DNA from: Trichaptum fuscoviolaceum
Taxonomy: Eukaryota; Basidiomycota; Agaricomycetes; Hymenochaetales; Trichaptaceae
Length of the DNA: 64,000 nucleotides
NCBI GenBank assembly: GCA_910574455.1
Contig: CAJSYZ010000005.1
Coordinates: 2,976,001 to 3,040,000 of the forward strand
Direction: 5' to 3'
The notes beneath the pieces were generated by a model, which was given only the letters and a program-made list of their open reading frames with translations, was not told the origin of the DNA and ran no database searches. The translations under genes were made by a program, and so were the position numbers. Shown here piece by piece: positions 1 through 12,636 of this stretch. Numbering within the stretch: the stretch's first letter is position 1; every line of letters begins with the position of its first letter.

Positions 1-552
1 GTAGGCGCATCAGCTTGTCGGCTGCGGCTTTGTCTGCATCGATTTCTCCGTACGAGGCGCGAAGGGCGGCGAACAGGGCCTCCAGGCTGGCGGCTTCTGG
101 CGGTGTCGGGATGTCCTGGAGTCGATCTAGAATGGGTCGTGCCCAGTCTTGCGCCGGTCCCCGCAGTAGCATCAGGGCGAATGCGACCTTGCGGGTTTCG
201 TCAGCCCCGGGTGTTGTCCGAACAGGTAGAGCTTAATCTGGTGAATCCAGTTTTCCAGCTTGGCTCGTTCGCCTTCGAAGGTGTCGGGAAGCTTCATCTT
301 GAGCCCTGCTCCACCCCCAGACGGGGAGGCGGGCTGGCTCGCGATTTGGGCTTCTAACGCCTGGTTGGCGTGCTTGAGCTGGGCGACAGTGTTCTGAACC
401 TGATTGTGTTCGTTGACTAACTTGGAGTAGCGTTTTTCGAGGGTGTCGAGGCGATCAAGGATGGGCTGGAGTTTGTCGTCCTCCATCGAGGAGCTCGGGG
501 ACGGGAAAGCGAAGGTATCTGCGAGTCCTCCCCATTCCTGGTGGGATGACAT
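1..552 (-). pseudogene. gag N-terminal part, frameshifted (gypsy copy 1)
   Basis: Reading leftward from 552 this encodes the start of the gag protein: MSSHQEWGGLADTF, then a coiled-coil stretch with heptad-like LEKRYSKLVNEHNQVQN, then the capsid-like part LENWIHQIKLYLFGQHPG. It matches the gag at 28791-27583 almost residue for residue. Near 205-210 one base is missing compared with that copy, so after FGQHPG the frame is lost and a stop follows at 172. The downstream gag sequence (DETRKVAFALMLL in the other copy) is still present in another frame up to position 1. This copy therefore cannot make intact Gag. Confidence 0.85.
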
Positions 553-641
553 CGCTGGTCGGCGGTACGGGTGCGGGGGTAGAAGTAAAGAGCGTGAGGG
601 TGTCGAGTCCGAGCGGCGGTGAGCCAGGACTTTTGACCTAA

Positions 642-1471
642 TGTTACGACCGTCGGGAATTGTAGCGGGAAACAGTTTCGGGAAACTGGAATTCGCGACA
701 AGAACCCGCGTTCGGGAATCTGGATTCGCGACTGGGAACGAGCGTGGGAATTCAGGCGGGAAACGCGCGGGATTCTATCCAGGCGCGTCGCGGGATTCTC
801 AAGGCCAGCTAGGACTCTTCACTGCTTTGAACGTCAAGTAAGCGGATCCCTAAGGAAGCACTCCACAAGTAAGTATTGCGCAACTAACTACACAGGAGAA
901 AAGAGAGAGATCGCACCTAAGGAAGCACTCCACAAGAGGTCAAAAGTGGGGTGCTCCTTACGATGCCTACAGCTATTTATCTACTTCGTAAAGACTGTAT
1001 AGTTAATCTACGCTAAATGTCCTTGCGCAATGCGCACCTATCTACTACAAACGATACATGCTACGACCGCACTGCTAGGCATGTCTATCCCGTCTCTCCA
1101 GATGGCTACGGCCTGTCCGTGGACGTCAGCGTCCGGTCCGGGGCCGCGACTAGCCAGACTAGGTATGCCAGACTGTTGCAGGTCGTCACCTTGAGGTACT
1201 AACGGATTAATGAGCGTATGTTGATAAGTGAATGTACGTGTGCCGTGGCGGGTCGTCGTAAATGAATGTGTGTATGCGTGCATGGTGGTCGGGACGGTGG
1301 TGCGGGATAGGTCACGTGAGCGGGGGATCTTGCGGGGGATCGTGCGAGTCGGGAAAGGGGTTTCGCGCGGGGAATCCAATGGCGGGATTCTCCCCGCGGG
1401 ATTGTCTGCTCATGTCGGGATCCTTGGCGGGAAAGTGCGGGAAATGAGAAAAGGGGCCTGGGATCTCGACA
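642..1471 (-). repeat. 5' LTR of gypsy copy 1
   Basis: On the plus strand the repeat starts TGTTACGACC and ends ATCTCGACA, so it has TG...CA termini. Copies are at 19392-20209 and, in two pieces, 28881-29153 plus 40605-41155. It is 830 bp long and contains a direct repeat of CTAAGGAAGCACTCCACAAG. In element orientation (minus) it is the upstream LTR, next to gag. Confidence 0.93.
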
Positions 1472-2295
1472 TCATGGCTATGAATCTCGAAAGATCTGAA
1501 CGCAAACCCCGAAATCCCAGGCTTGCGCTTAAGTTCTTCCTGCCCCTTCTTATTTGGTCCTATAACGAATGCAAGGATTGGGTAGCCGCCTTAGACGAAT
1601 GCAGTTCGGGACAACAGTCAGAGTCGACCAACATTCGACTCTCGGAAACAGAAGTCAATTGTTCTGCCACTCAGACGAAGGCTGTCTTTCAAGCCGGAAC
1701 AGCACGTGATGCACGGCGTCAATGGAAACGTGAACTTGAACGTGCCGGTGGAGAGGGTGCTCTGTCCGACATTCAACAACTCATTCAGAAGTCAATGGAT
1801 ATTCTTGGCGCCGACTTGGCTGACGGCGTAGCATCCTCGTTGAAGATAAATCGACAACTCCTGCGCAAATATGGAGACCGTTCGGCCATCCTGAGCAGGT
1901 TCAATTGGATCAGGAAATGCTTAATTATCCTCTCTGACGACTTGCTCTTGGATATGCTCCTCAAAAATGATGGTGCAATGCGTCGGTTTACGATGAAGAT
2001 GGATGCCTCTCAAATAGGGATTATCGAAGCGAGTCAGGGCATTGGACGATTTGACAATGCCGATTACAAAGATACAGACGAGGAAAATCTGGACAGGTCC
2101 ACCCACTTGTTCCTCAAGGATATCGAGCACATGGAGCATCTTGAAGCCCTTGTTCCGACAGAAGAGAATATTGACTCTCTCGTCTTGAAAACAGTCAACG
2201 ATCTACTTCATGAGTATGGTCCATTCTATTTAACGGATTATGGAATCCTATTTGCTCTTCTCGACAAATTGGACCCTATCCCACACCAGTACTGA
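1472..2295 (+). pseudogene. 3' part of an unknown protein-coding gene, cut by a gypsy LTR
   Basis: I do not recognise this protein. The reading frame is open from inside the LTR (ATG at 1228) across the junction at 1471/1472 to a stop at 2295, so the non-LTR part gives about 274 residues (from IMAMNLERSERK to KLDPIPHQY). It is rich in charged and aliphatic residues, with helix-like stretches such as ARRQWKRELERAGGEGALSDIQQLIQKS (about residues 100-130) and LIILSDDLLLDMLLKNDGAM. No signal peptide or catalytic motif is evident. The upstream part of the gene is missing from the window, presumably left of the retroelement. The long open frame suggests real coding sequence, either a single exon or the last exon of a host or element gene. 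Confidence 0.5.
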
Positions 2296-3561
2296 TATAA
2301 GTACGGCAGTGTACTAGCTGACGGTTACAAATCGATCCATTGGTCACCGGCACACCATTTTGGCTGAGGCCCAAGGACAAGTTTTTTTTCGTTCATGGAC
2401 AAATATTATGTTTAAGGATTTGTACTCTTACTATTTAATGGTTTACTCTATGGTGATCCACTTACTCTTCTCTCTTCAGACTCTACTCTTTACAAGTCAG
2501 CTCTGTACTATAAGTACTAGTATTCAAGTTAGAAACCACTACCGCCAATAAATCTTCTTGAACATGACAAAATAATATTTAATAATATTCATATACTTAT
2601 CTTTATGACAGGTGCTCAACATGAACTTGAAGTCGTAGTACTACAGTACTACTACTCAGCCTAGTAGTGGTACATTTTGAAGTTTAAAGTACTCATATTC
2701 AAGTTTTTTTTTTGATATTTCATACTATGCAAGTCGGGAACTGCAGTGATACACCACTATCAGCCTGAGGCTACTCAATCATCCTCCATCATATCTACGC
2801 TTTCCTCTGAAGCGCTTCATGTGTACTAGTATACAGTATTACTACTATGCTAATCGTACTATTTGTAACTTCAAGTTCAAAACATAGCTAACTTGGAGAG
2901 GAAAGCATGCCTCTTTCCGGATGCCAATGGGGAACTTCTGGCCTGAGGTAGGTCACTGGCATGATCCGACTCGGCAAGTCAGTTCGAGCTTGAGTCCGTG
3001 ATGGCAATGTGAGCTTCTCGAGAGTTTGTTTTTTACTAGGTCATAACTAGTACTGTCATTTTATTATATCTCAACACTGAATTTGTCGTACTGTTTCAAG
3101 TTGTAACTTCGAGCCAACGTACTAGTAGCTACCAGTGAGTGGAAACTTGAAGCATGCCTCAGGCTCTTTCCGGATTCAAGTTGAGAACTTCCGGCCTGAG
3201 GTAGTACTACTACTAGTACTAGTAGTAGTAGGTCCGAGAGTCATTGGTTCGAGTCAAATGCCAGTGTTCAACTTGAAAGCACTCAGGCTTTCAAGTTGGA
3301 TTGGTGTTATGTAAAAAAATTTGTACCAATAGTACTGTACTAGTACTAGTACTACTAGTACTACTACTACTGTACTACTCGACGCCGGCGGCCGCCCGGG
3401 GAATGATTTCCGACCATCGCACTGACTGCAATATTTGGCTACCATCATCTACAACACTGAAGAAGGTCTGTTTTCCACATCATTTTCTTTCAGTACCGTA
3501 GTATCCTCAATTCATAAGTTTCAATATACTCCGTATGTGCTGAATGAAAAGTTTATGTTTA
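2296..3561. other. Non-coding stretch, 3' flank of the Plavaka transposase, with CTAGTAG and ACTTGAA repeats
   Basis: No gene is supported. The stretch is AT-rich and holds simple repeats: TACTACTAGTAG-type tracts at about 3203-3235 and 3333-3375, and scattered AACTTGAAG and TTCAAGTT words. Similar words recur at 42330-42880, 43900-44230 and 52610-53100. A GGTTCGAGTC sequence near 3247 fits a Pol III B box, but no A box at proper spacing was found. The left end of the Plavaka element should lie here; I could not identify its terminal repeat. Confidence 0.5.
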
Positions 3562-5113
3562 TCACTGTCTATTTTCGTACAAATATTCGTGCATGTGCAT
3601 GTCAGCAAATCGGTTAACATAGAATCTATCATAAAAGTCCAGGGACTTCTCAGGTGTCAATGACTTCGGCGGACATTCATCACCCTTTGGAACCCCAAGG
3701 AGGTGAGCCAAACGAAAGATGTCCCCTATACCTATCACCAATAGCTTCGGAGCCTTGCAGTCACGGTGATAGTGACGTCTGCCACTGGCATTCACACCAG
3801 AACAGCATTCAACACAGGCGGTAGAGGTCTCTAACTCATATTCCGGCTCGACAATCCACATACTTGTTTTTGGGTCAGGCGAGTCTCCAACACGCTTGAA
3901 CAATTGGACGAGAGCGCAGTCCTGATGCTCCCCTTTAGCGGTGAAGGAAAAAAGAAGCATAACCCGGGCAACTCTCATTCCTGAAAACCCCTTTTTGCGG
4001 GGGCTAACTCGAACAAGGACTGCGTCATGTCTTGCTTTTCCGCGCCAAGAGGGATTGGACCTGATCACCTCCCTCATTGCTTGTTCTATTGGGATCGATT
4101 CGCCACGGTAGGCAAAGAAAGCGGTGGCTGAATGGAAAATTGAGAAGTCATTGTTCATGTCCAATTCAGCTGTTGGTTCGGCTCTGCCAGAGGAGCCCCT
4201 TAAGTTGGAATTGCGCTTCTCGTACTTGTTGAATAAGTATTCTTTAATGAGCTGTCGGAGCTGTCGAAGCTCTGGATGGCCTTTTATCGCCGCAAGCGCG
4301 TTGAGCTGTTTCGGGTACACCTTACTGGACTCTGCAAGTATAACAACAGAGAAGTCAGATGTGCAGCACCAAAAGCACGGGTTACTAAGTAATACTAACG
4401 TTGTTTCGAAGCCATTAACATCAAGCTCAAAGGGTCATTTCTGCCGCCCAAGCGAAGCTGGCATTCTACGCTATGAACCGCACCACACTGGGGCTCATCC
4501 ACTGAACTTCCGGAATCCTCCAGGTCAGCAATTTCGATTTGCTCTTGGTTGCCCACAATGTCATCGAAGAAGTCCTCTGTATCATCGGCTGCCCCTGTTG
4601 TTTGTACGCCATGATGTTGCATCTGCTCCCTCTGGGTTGGGGCCTTCTCGGCGTCATCCGTCTTTGACTCTGACATATTTTTCCGCAAAACGTCTTGCAA
4701 GGCATTCCACATAGCCTCAGCCAGCGTATCGTCCAGCAGTCCACGCCTTTTGAAGTCTGTCCTCGACGCAATAAGTTTGCTGAGTCGTTGGTTTGCTGTG
4801 ATCATCTGTCCCAAAGGATCATTTCTGTTCGAGCGCCGCCATGTCTCCTTGACCGCGTGAATGTGTTTATTTTCTGTTATAGACGAACACAATCCGCTAG
4901 GAGCAGCAAAGAGAGGGATCATTGTTGGATAATGGACCATGGCATGTTGTCGTGGCAGTGAAAAATTATCCCGGATGCCCTTTGCTATGAATATTTGCCG
5001 ATATTGATGATAGTGATCCAGAGAGGCTTTAATTTGATCAAGATTTGAGGCTGTAATTGTGTACCGACGCACAAGGTAACAGAAGTCCAGAAATGCACTC
5101 AATGCATGAATTA
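3562..5113 (-). pseudogene. Plavaka-type transposase, C-terminal piece
   Basis: The piece reads leftward from the KDZ insertion point at 5113. The first exon (to about 4400) has HALSAFLDFCYLVRR, then SLPRQHAMVHYPTMIP and GLCSSITENKHIHAVKETWR, which is the conserved block of Plavaka transposases. After an intron at about 4394-4335 (GTTAGT...TTGCAG) the second exon runs to the stop at 3562. It has RVMLLFSF, MWIVEPEYELE and ending FYVNRFADMHMHEYL, typical of the family's C-terminus. An insertion with cysteines and histidines (VECCSGVNASGRRHYHRDC, about 3840-3770) sits just before the last conserved block. The ORF itself looks intact; it is dead only because the gene is interrupted upstream. Confidence 0.85.
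5107..5113. repeat. Target-site duplication TGAATTA, left of the KDZ element
   Basis: TGAATTA at 5107-5113 is repeated at 18126-18132, directly outside the two ends of the KDZ element. Joining the flanks at one copy gives HDDIIHALSAFLDF in frame across the insertion point of the Plavaka transposase. Confidence 0.85.
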
Positions 5114-5240
5114 CAGTCCTACCAGCAAATAAGTTCAATAAAGCACAGTAACTTACTGTATCACTGGTTCAATGAAGTACAGTAAGTTACTGTAAGGCAA
5201 TGTGAATAAAACGCAGTAATTACTGTGCAAAGCGGCCCAG
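5114..5240 (+). repeat. Left terminal inverted repeat of the KDZ element
   Basis: It begins CAGTCCTACCAGC and contains repeated CAGTAACTTACTGT/CAGTAAGTTACTGT palindromic words, then GGCAATGTGAATAAA and CGCAGTAATTACTGTGC. The inverted counterpart is at about 18010-18125. The palindromic CAGTAANTTACTG words could be transposase binding sites (inference). Confidence 0.8.
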
Positions 5241-6520
5241 TGGATTTTCGGGCCAGATTGGACCATTAGGGGGCCGGGACACTGCTTAAAATGGCAGATA
5301 TAGGGTTAGTAATTGTTACTAGGGTCAATGATGTAGGCTACTTACCGGGGACCCTTGTAGAATGATTCCCGCGTGCCTAGTGACTCACAAATACGGCAGG
5401 CTAGTCCCACGACTCATGGTGTCTTCGTGAGAATATTCTGGCACACAAAAAAAGGTTTAATTTTGCATTATAATTTGGCCCATTCTACATTTTTTGATTC
5501 ATATAGGTAGCTATAGGTGTGCTCTATCAGATAGACATATACTTAATATACTAACTCTTTTTAATGAGGCCAAAGGATGCTGCGGAGTAATTAGGGCAGA
5601 GCGTGACATTCCTTGTGACATACCTACAGCAATTACACCAGTCCTCTAAAATTTTGCCAAAGCGTCAATAAATTAGCTGTATAGAACCCCAATAGACACA
5701 GCTATCATGGATGTCATTTGTCTATTAACCTGAGCCAGAAAGGGCTGCGATTTTATTCATTGATAGTTCGACTGTGTTGCCACTGACCGTGACTGACGCC
5801 ACCAAGGTGACAGCTCGGAAAACTCCGGCCTTGACTTCAAATTCACTAAGTCCCTACGACTGGTTTCCCCCAACTTCCTACAATTGTACAGAAATTTAAC
5901 ATTGCAATGCCGGCTTTCTAATACAGCACTGTTAACCTATGTTTTGGTAGTAACTAAAAGAATGTGAGACGGCTGATGTATCGATAACAATAATGTCGGC
6001 TTTCTAATACAACGCGGCAAGAAAGTCTGCGTAGTTCAGTCATTCAGCGTCGATCAAGGTAGTGGAATCATAACATGAAAGCTTTAAAATGGTCGAAAGT
6101 GAAAAAGGAACACAATGATCTCCTTCTGCATACGGTGTAGAACTTCTCACTACGTTGTTGTCAAGGCAACAAGCTCCCATGCCGTCGGCCTCCTCTAACA
6201 GACCCCTCGGTGAACCCAACCCAGAAGGTAGCAAGACGTGGAAATGGGACCCAGCAGTCCTGTACTTGCTGCCCATACTCATGCATAACATGAGCTTCAA
6301 AGCACTGTCGATTCCCCTCAACGGGACGATGATCTCGACGCAGTCGCAGTGTCTCTACACGGCCCATCACTTCGGCACACATTTGCGCCCGTCCTTTGTT
6401 CCATCAAGGTACGCCTGTCCGTAGTTCTGCTATGAAAAGATGTTGAAGCATCTGCAGCGAAGAACGAAGCATTGAAGGAACTCTTGCTTAGACGTAAGAT
6501 GTATTCGCCTTTGTGACCGA
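5241..6520. other. Non-coding left arm of the KDZ element
   Basis: About 1.3 kb between the terminal repeat and the stop codon of the transposase. The first 750 bp are AT-rich and carry no convincing ORF. Short ORFs around 6040-6424 overlap each other on both strands and resemble nothing I know. I see no further structure. Confidence 0.5.
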
Positions 6521-9500
6521 TCAGTGGTCGTCATGCCCAGGGAGGTCGCTCTCTTTTTCGTTGTCAGAAGGTTGAGAGCCAATGACGCGAAGTCGAGCCT
6601 TCACGCGTGATACGCGGCGTTTTACTTGTCTGTCAGTTGACTTGGCCTTCAGATATAAAGAAGGCCAAGTCTTCGGCTCAGGAAGTTTGGCGTCTTCGAC
6701 ACCTTGCAGCCACAGTGCGGCAAAGTCTGTTGCCAACTCTTCGCGGAGTTTGGCTTGTTTCTCCGCATAGCCTGAGATCCCCGAAGCTAAGACTGGGTCC
6801 GAAATGTTTCTAATAGTGGCTTGAGATCGCCACCATTGAGCTTTATGGTCGAATGATGTAATGATTCGACGCATTTCCTCACGAAGGAGGAGAACCTCTT
6901 CTTCCCAGCGCTCCGTACGGGCCACCATCTTGCACCACTCAACACGAAGTCCTTCAATCGATAAAGGGTAGATATTAGATATCAAATATTGAATGTCAAT
7001 TAATGAGTTATCTCACCTTCTTCCACATCCTCAGCCGACGCAGGATCAGTTCCAGAGTCACCCGCTTTCTGTGCAACAGTCTTCCATATCCACGACAGAG
7101 TTCGATAACCCTCTGAGACCTCCATCGCACCCTGCTTGCTCTTTCGCTTCCTTTTCTTTTGCTGTTCTTCCTGTCCTCTAAAAGGCGCGACTTCGTCCGA
7201 GGGTCGTAAGGGTAGCAGTAACGACTGCCAAGACCCGTTGGGGTCAAGAGAACAAAGAGCATTGCGTGCGTGCCGATACCGGTCAGCGTCGCGATTCTTC
7301 TTGGCCGTATGACTTTGCATGAACGTCAACATGCGAGTGTTCCGACGCTGGCCCGTTCCAGCAACCTGGACTTTCTTATAATCGTACAAGAATGCTCCTA
7401 TTCGAAGTTCTCGACGCAGACTTGCCAACGAATCGTAGCATTGCGCATGACGCAAGCGAAGCTCCTTCGTGGCAAGGTCTGTAATTGAGGACGAGTTCCG
7501 CAAGTTCTGAGGGATATTTGAAGGGAGCTCAATAGGTATGCGCTCCGCAGGGAGATCATCGACGTCCGAAGTGTTTGATGAGGTACTCGGGGATGAGGTC
7601 CTCCAGGCTTCGAGATAAGGCATATAAACTTTCTGTAAAACCTTCCATAGCATAATACGTCGACGAAGCGCCCTGTCCTTTTCATCGACGACAGCAGTTC
7701 GGGAATCTGCTTTAGATTGACCGAGAGACTTGCGAGAATCGCGTAACATGCGCCTGAAATCAATTATCGTTAGAAGGGAAGAAAAATGTAAGTCTAACAA
7801 CATATACATACTGTGCATCCTCGAGTCCAATACCTAAGATCAGAAATTGTGTCGCAGAGGTCTCGTGAAGGGGAAGAGAGCCATCTCTCAGCAGCATATC
7901 TTCTTCTGCATTGAGCTGCTTTCGAACATCATTTACTGATGTAACTAATAATGGTTCAGATTAATATGACATATTTTGGAAGAGAACGATACTTACTTGG
8001 TGTTGGCTCGTCAAATGGATTCGTCGCATTGTATGGGTCCTTTTGCCAAGCAGAAAGCATCGCCGACCATTTCTCGATTGTCGTTTGCTCGAAGGTGTCC
8101 GTAAACTCTGTAAGTTCTATTCTCTTCTCACGAGCTTCTGCAACAGCTGTGTAGAATTTACGAAGTATTGTTACACCTTCAGACAGATAAAAGTTAGTCA
8201 TAATGTACTCGGGGCCTCTTAATAGCTGATACACACCTAAACGAGTAATTTGTCGCCAATTCCAAGCAGCCCACTGGTCGTCGAGAGTATCCCTTCTTGC
8301 GCCGGGTCCCATTTCTCGAGTACTAAGGGAGGCGGGGTTCATCCATGCCCACCCTCTTTCAATGTTCTCGCCATCTGTTCTGCCCATAAATTGCCGAAGA
8401 TTCAAGGAATACACGGATTGACATTTTGGACCATGAGCTGTGATGTGAAACTTCGGTATAACAAATGTGAGGAAAAGATTGTGCATAAACGATTGAAAAG
8501 ACTCTGGGAGGTTCGAAATGCGACGCATAAGGTTTCGATGCCATTGACAAGCGATATCGTACGATACAACAATTTTTTTCACTTTTCGGCCAAGAAGTGC
8601 GAGTCGAAGAGTAGACCAGAATATATAGTCAACGTTTGCATATCTGTGGATACATTAGAAAGAGGATAGACAAGAAGAAGTACAAAATCTTACTTCTCTC
8701 CTCGCTGCAAATCTCCGACTCCATTTGGCCTCACCAATTGATGTCTGCATTGACACGCAACCACCCCACTTGCACTATACAAATCACCCCCACGCGTGTT
8801 CGCCTGATCGATGGCATGCAAGCCCGAATCACAATAATTTACCTAAAAACCACAAGTCATGTCAATTACTATCAACCTATGATTATAATTACTCACCTCC
8901 GTTTGTTCGGGGCAGTCCTTGAGGTACTGCTGATACTGCTCTTCTTCAACGTAATAAGCAAGTCCAGAGCCCAGAGATGGGTCGTTCTGAATATTACGAT
9001 CCTTAGACTTCAGGCGGAAGTTTGCATCGAGCATGACGTACATTGAATCCAGCCATCTAATGCAAAGACAAAACTATGTCAGAAACGCACCCTAATCAAC
9101 TTAAAAGAACGTACTCTTTGTCTGACGAGTCAGGGTGAACCCCTTCGTCAACTTCAGTCGGTCTCGGAGCGACATTTGGATCAGGGCAAGCTGGGCATTC
9201 TAATGCACACGAACCGAATGTCGCGCATTTGATGCCGCCAGAAGAGAAACCAATGCCGGCTCTCTTTAGCAGCTTAAGATGTCGCCATAGGCGACAAACG
9301 CGCATAAATTCTTCGTATCTTCTCTATTGTCTAGTTAGAATATGAGACTGAATAGAGTATAGAATAGTGCTTACTGGTGGGGGGTCAAGCCCCGCGTTGT
9401 CCGTTAAATTTACAACTGATTGATAGAATTCGAAACCAGTTAGCTTGCCCTGAACGGTAAGGCCATGGAACGATTTGAGGCAGTCGAAAGTGACTACCGT

Positions 9501-10477
9501 CTGGGGCTTCGAGTACGATGCAGGAAATAGGCGGGTACGAAGGAGTTGGACACAGTGCTTGTGTCCGAAGCCAAGAGACTTCGAGCAGTTGCACCAGCGG
9601 ACGCGTACATTGTGAATGCCATTGCATGCGATGACCGTCAGGTCGTGGACCGGAGTTCCTTCATCGTTCGCAGGGCACGAAATACCCGGGTGGCCTATTT
9701 GAACTACGAGGCCCAGTTTCTTGGCGAGTGACGTTTTCGCCCATCTTGAACCGGTCCATTCCTTCACAAGAATGAGTTGTGAATACGATGATGGACGAAG
9801 AGAGCAAATACATACCTCGATGCGATGCAGAGGGTTGAACAGATGGCATTTGCCTGCGCAATCATGACATAGCATGGGTCCTCCCCAGCAGTCAAGACAA
9901 CGCAGTGGTATCGACAGCGCAGAAGAGCAGCTGTTGCACGACACATCTGTTTCAAGGCCGTCGTGACGTAGAAGTTCGTCCAGAAGCATGTCCTGGTGCG
10001 GCACCCAGTCTAAAAGGGCCTTTGTCTACAATGGAAGAAGAGCGTCAGATAACGGAGAAATGAATAATGTAGCGAACGCACCCTCTTCTCTTTGCTCTCA
10101 TTACTCGCCACAAATTCATCGATATCAATTATCGGCACGCCGTCCAAGCACTCGTCCTCATCTTCGTATCCAGGATGCGTGGCTGAGGGGCCGCTACTTG
10201 TAGCCAAAGGGTGGATTTCGCGATAGGTATTGCTGGTAAATGGAAGCAGAGGCGCACGGCTTGAAAGGTGTCGTTCTACCGACGTCGTGAACGTCGTTTG
10301 AAGGGGCCTGCGAGTGATATGACCGGGGCCAGTCGACGATGTGACGTGGCGAACGGTATCTTCGTGCCACGTCTCAGTTTGACCGTTGTCCTCCTCATCT
10401 GTGTCCGGAAGCTCAACGCGGGATGACTGTGAGGGTATCAAGCCAAAAGTGTTCGATCGTTTGTGTGCGGGCGCCAT
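6521..10477 (-). CDS. KDZ transposase with CxC2 zinc-binding domain
   Basis: The gene reads leftward from ATG at 10477 to a stop at 6521 through about seven or eight exons. Order of parts: an acidic disordered N-terminus (10477-10011); the CxC2 cysteine cluster (10004-9360) with CNSCSS, RCLDCWG and CHDCAGKCH, then WCNCSKSLGFGHKH; a linker ending TFGSCALECPACPDP (9305-9096); YVMLDANFRLKSKDR (9046-8843); and the KDZ catalytic core (8830-7956) with ANVDYIFWSTL, VVSYDIACQWHRNL, FHITAHGPKCQ and DGENIERGWAWMNP. The aspartates of DYIFW and YDIACQW and the glutamate of DGENIERG are the likely RNase H-fold metal ligands. A helical C-terminus follows (7830-7000 and 6985-6521, with VEWCKMVARTERWEEEV). 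I saw no inactivating stop in the conserved exons. It would cut and paste this element in the nucleus. Confidence 0.9.
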
Positions 10478-12636
10478 GTGCTATTATCGTCCTCGTCGTC
10501 GAAGCTGATGTCGTTGATAGCGATCAAACGTTAATCTAAATTTGGTAGGCGCCAGTGCAACAACAACTTGAACTTGAACTTGAATTGCCATTTGCGCCGA
10601 GTGCTTACTAAGGATAATATACTAATGTACCAGTACCTTCAATGCGAATTCAAGCTTCCCAGCATGGTCTTCAGTCTCTCGCTCTTATCTCTTCCAATCA
10701 ACGTCTACTGCGTGATGCAGACCCAGATGTCGAACTCGATACGCTACCCAGCCAGTCTCTGCACCGAGCAAGTCTCCAGCTCAAAGACTCCATAATGACA
10801 CCTCTCGGCACACCTTAATTAAGTTCCTGTCTATGCTTCACAGAAAGCTGCATCCTGTTTCTCTTGTACGTGCTTCAAATGATCCAATACCGTTTTTAAA
10901 GGCTTACTGTGGCTCAAAGAAGAAATTAAAATATGGCAATCGAATGCCAAAGGCAAGGCATCGATATTGCCAATCGGAGGTTGAAATGGCCAAAACTTGG
11001 ATTTGAGTGCATATATTGAAGAGATTAAGCTACAGATATGAACGAGGACGACGAGTAGATATAAAGGATAGCCTTTACTCGTATTACAATGTACCCTAGT
11101 GTGTCAGTGTTTATGTGTACGCATTTGTCTGTGCATACAAGAGCTATTGCAGTGTCGAATAAGCAAGATTACTTGCAAGTCTCGGATGCCAGTGGGTATA
11201 AAAGTACACGATTTCGACCAACTAATACGATGGACACACAGGCCAACATTCAACGAGATCGTGAGGCCAATTTCAAGACAACCGATAACATTGAAAAGAA
11301 TATCATATCTACCTCAAATGCGAAGATGTAGGTTTTCGAGCGAACAGGATTTCAGTCAATTACTATGGTCATGCAGAGAGCAGGGAAGCAACTTTGAATA
11401 AAGTAAGCCTCCAGATATTTCTGATAGGATATGAAGCTAATCTCTATCCTATAGAATGTACTTTAACCTTGTTGCCGTTGTTAGGAAGACTCGCCATACC
11501 CGGAGATACAATGCCTCAGTCTCAAATGTGGATGATCCAGAGATACCTGCTGTCACGTTCAGAATGTGGTCAATTGGAGTACGATAATTCCATGACTATC
11601 CTATAGAGCATGTATGCATATCTAATGCTATAAAAGTGTCATTAAACGCCTCCTTACCTTGGACATATAACAATCTTCATTTAATTAGCCCACTGCCTCA
11701 AGTTTTAAACCAACATAATCTTACATGGACTCAGATATATAGGTTACAGAATCGGTGCACTGTATCACACATTCTGAAGCACATCTATCATGCACCATTA
11801 TCAAGTCTAGCTTGCATTCCTTGTGTTAAAAGACTAGTAGTTGCATTAGTCACTCATATACCAATATCACGACATCTCAAGTGTGCCAATTATTCCCTGT
11901 GCATATTCACACTCTATTTGTGAGTTATCAGGGTTTCGACCCACACATAACATCTAAGATCTGATTCAATTTAAAGGCCCAATGATAACTAGTCAAAGTG
12001 AATGTCAGAACTGGTTGATTCAACTGTCTTAATCTGATGGCAATAATAAACATGCTCGGAAGTGAACCTAGACTTGCAAGTCAGTCGCGAATTTATTGAG
12101 AGGTTGGGAGTGAGACACATGCCAAGTGTCTGGTCTACAAGTGACTCGATTTACCTGGCTTTTTGCATCCTCAGGAACTCGCAATTGAAGTAATCAGCAG
12201 ATCGAATTTTCTACCTAAGGAATATGCAGAAGACATTCAGACCGACTAATACATCAACATTTTACTGATATGATACAAGAAAGTTAAAGGGGACATCAGG
12301 AAAGCGACAGACATGTGTTTTGAAGATTAGAGACAGGTAAATAGGAAATTTCACGAAAATTTTGAGAACGATGAAAGGGTACTAGGACCTATAATGTAAG
12401 AGCTTGAATGGAGTATTGCAAGGCAAGTTTCGGCGACTATCTAAGAAATAGTCATACCACGGACGTCTTCGTGTCACACCATATCGATTTTTCACTTGCA
12501 AGCAGGACGGACCTTGAAGCTGCTTCAAGTAGCCGCTACTACAAGTAGAGCTTGCGTACTCGCCATCTGATTCCTTGCAGAAAGATAAGATGTCAGACAA
12601 AGACAAGAGTGAGATTAGAAAGCTAACATACCTTGT
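10478..12636. other. Non-coding spacer inside the KDZ element
   Basis: About 2.1 kb between the starts and ends of two minus-strand genes. It is AT-rich with short overlapping ORFs on both strands, for instance around 11089-11331 and 12382-12604, none with a recognisable domain. The part just right of 10477 should hold the transposase promoter; I see no clear TATA box. Confidence 0.5.

Larger units (their letters stand above)
1..1471 (-). mobile_element. Ty3/gypsy chromovirus, copy 1 (5' end only; runs off the left edge)
   Basis: The window opens inside the gag gene of a minus-strand gypsy element whose 5' LTR is at 642-1471. The gag part and LTR closely match the fuller copy at 19392-41155. 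The rest of the element, with its 3' LTR, lies to the left of the window, so its target duplication cannot be checked. LTR length is 830 bp against 818 bp in the other copy; the extra 12 bp lie near 1320-1345. Confidence 0.9.

Noticed and set aside
2296..3561. Left terminal inverted repeat of the Plavaka element
   Set aside because: I compared this stretch by eye with the inverse of 47426-48250 and found no convincing match. Shared ACTTGAA words also occur at unrelated places (52610-52870).
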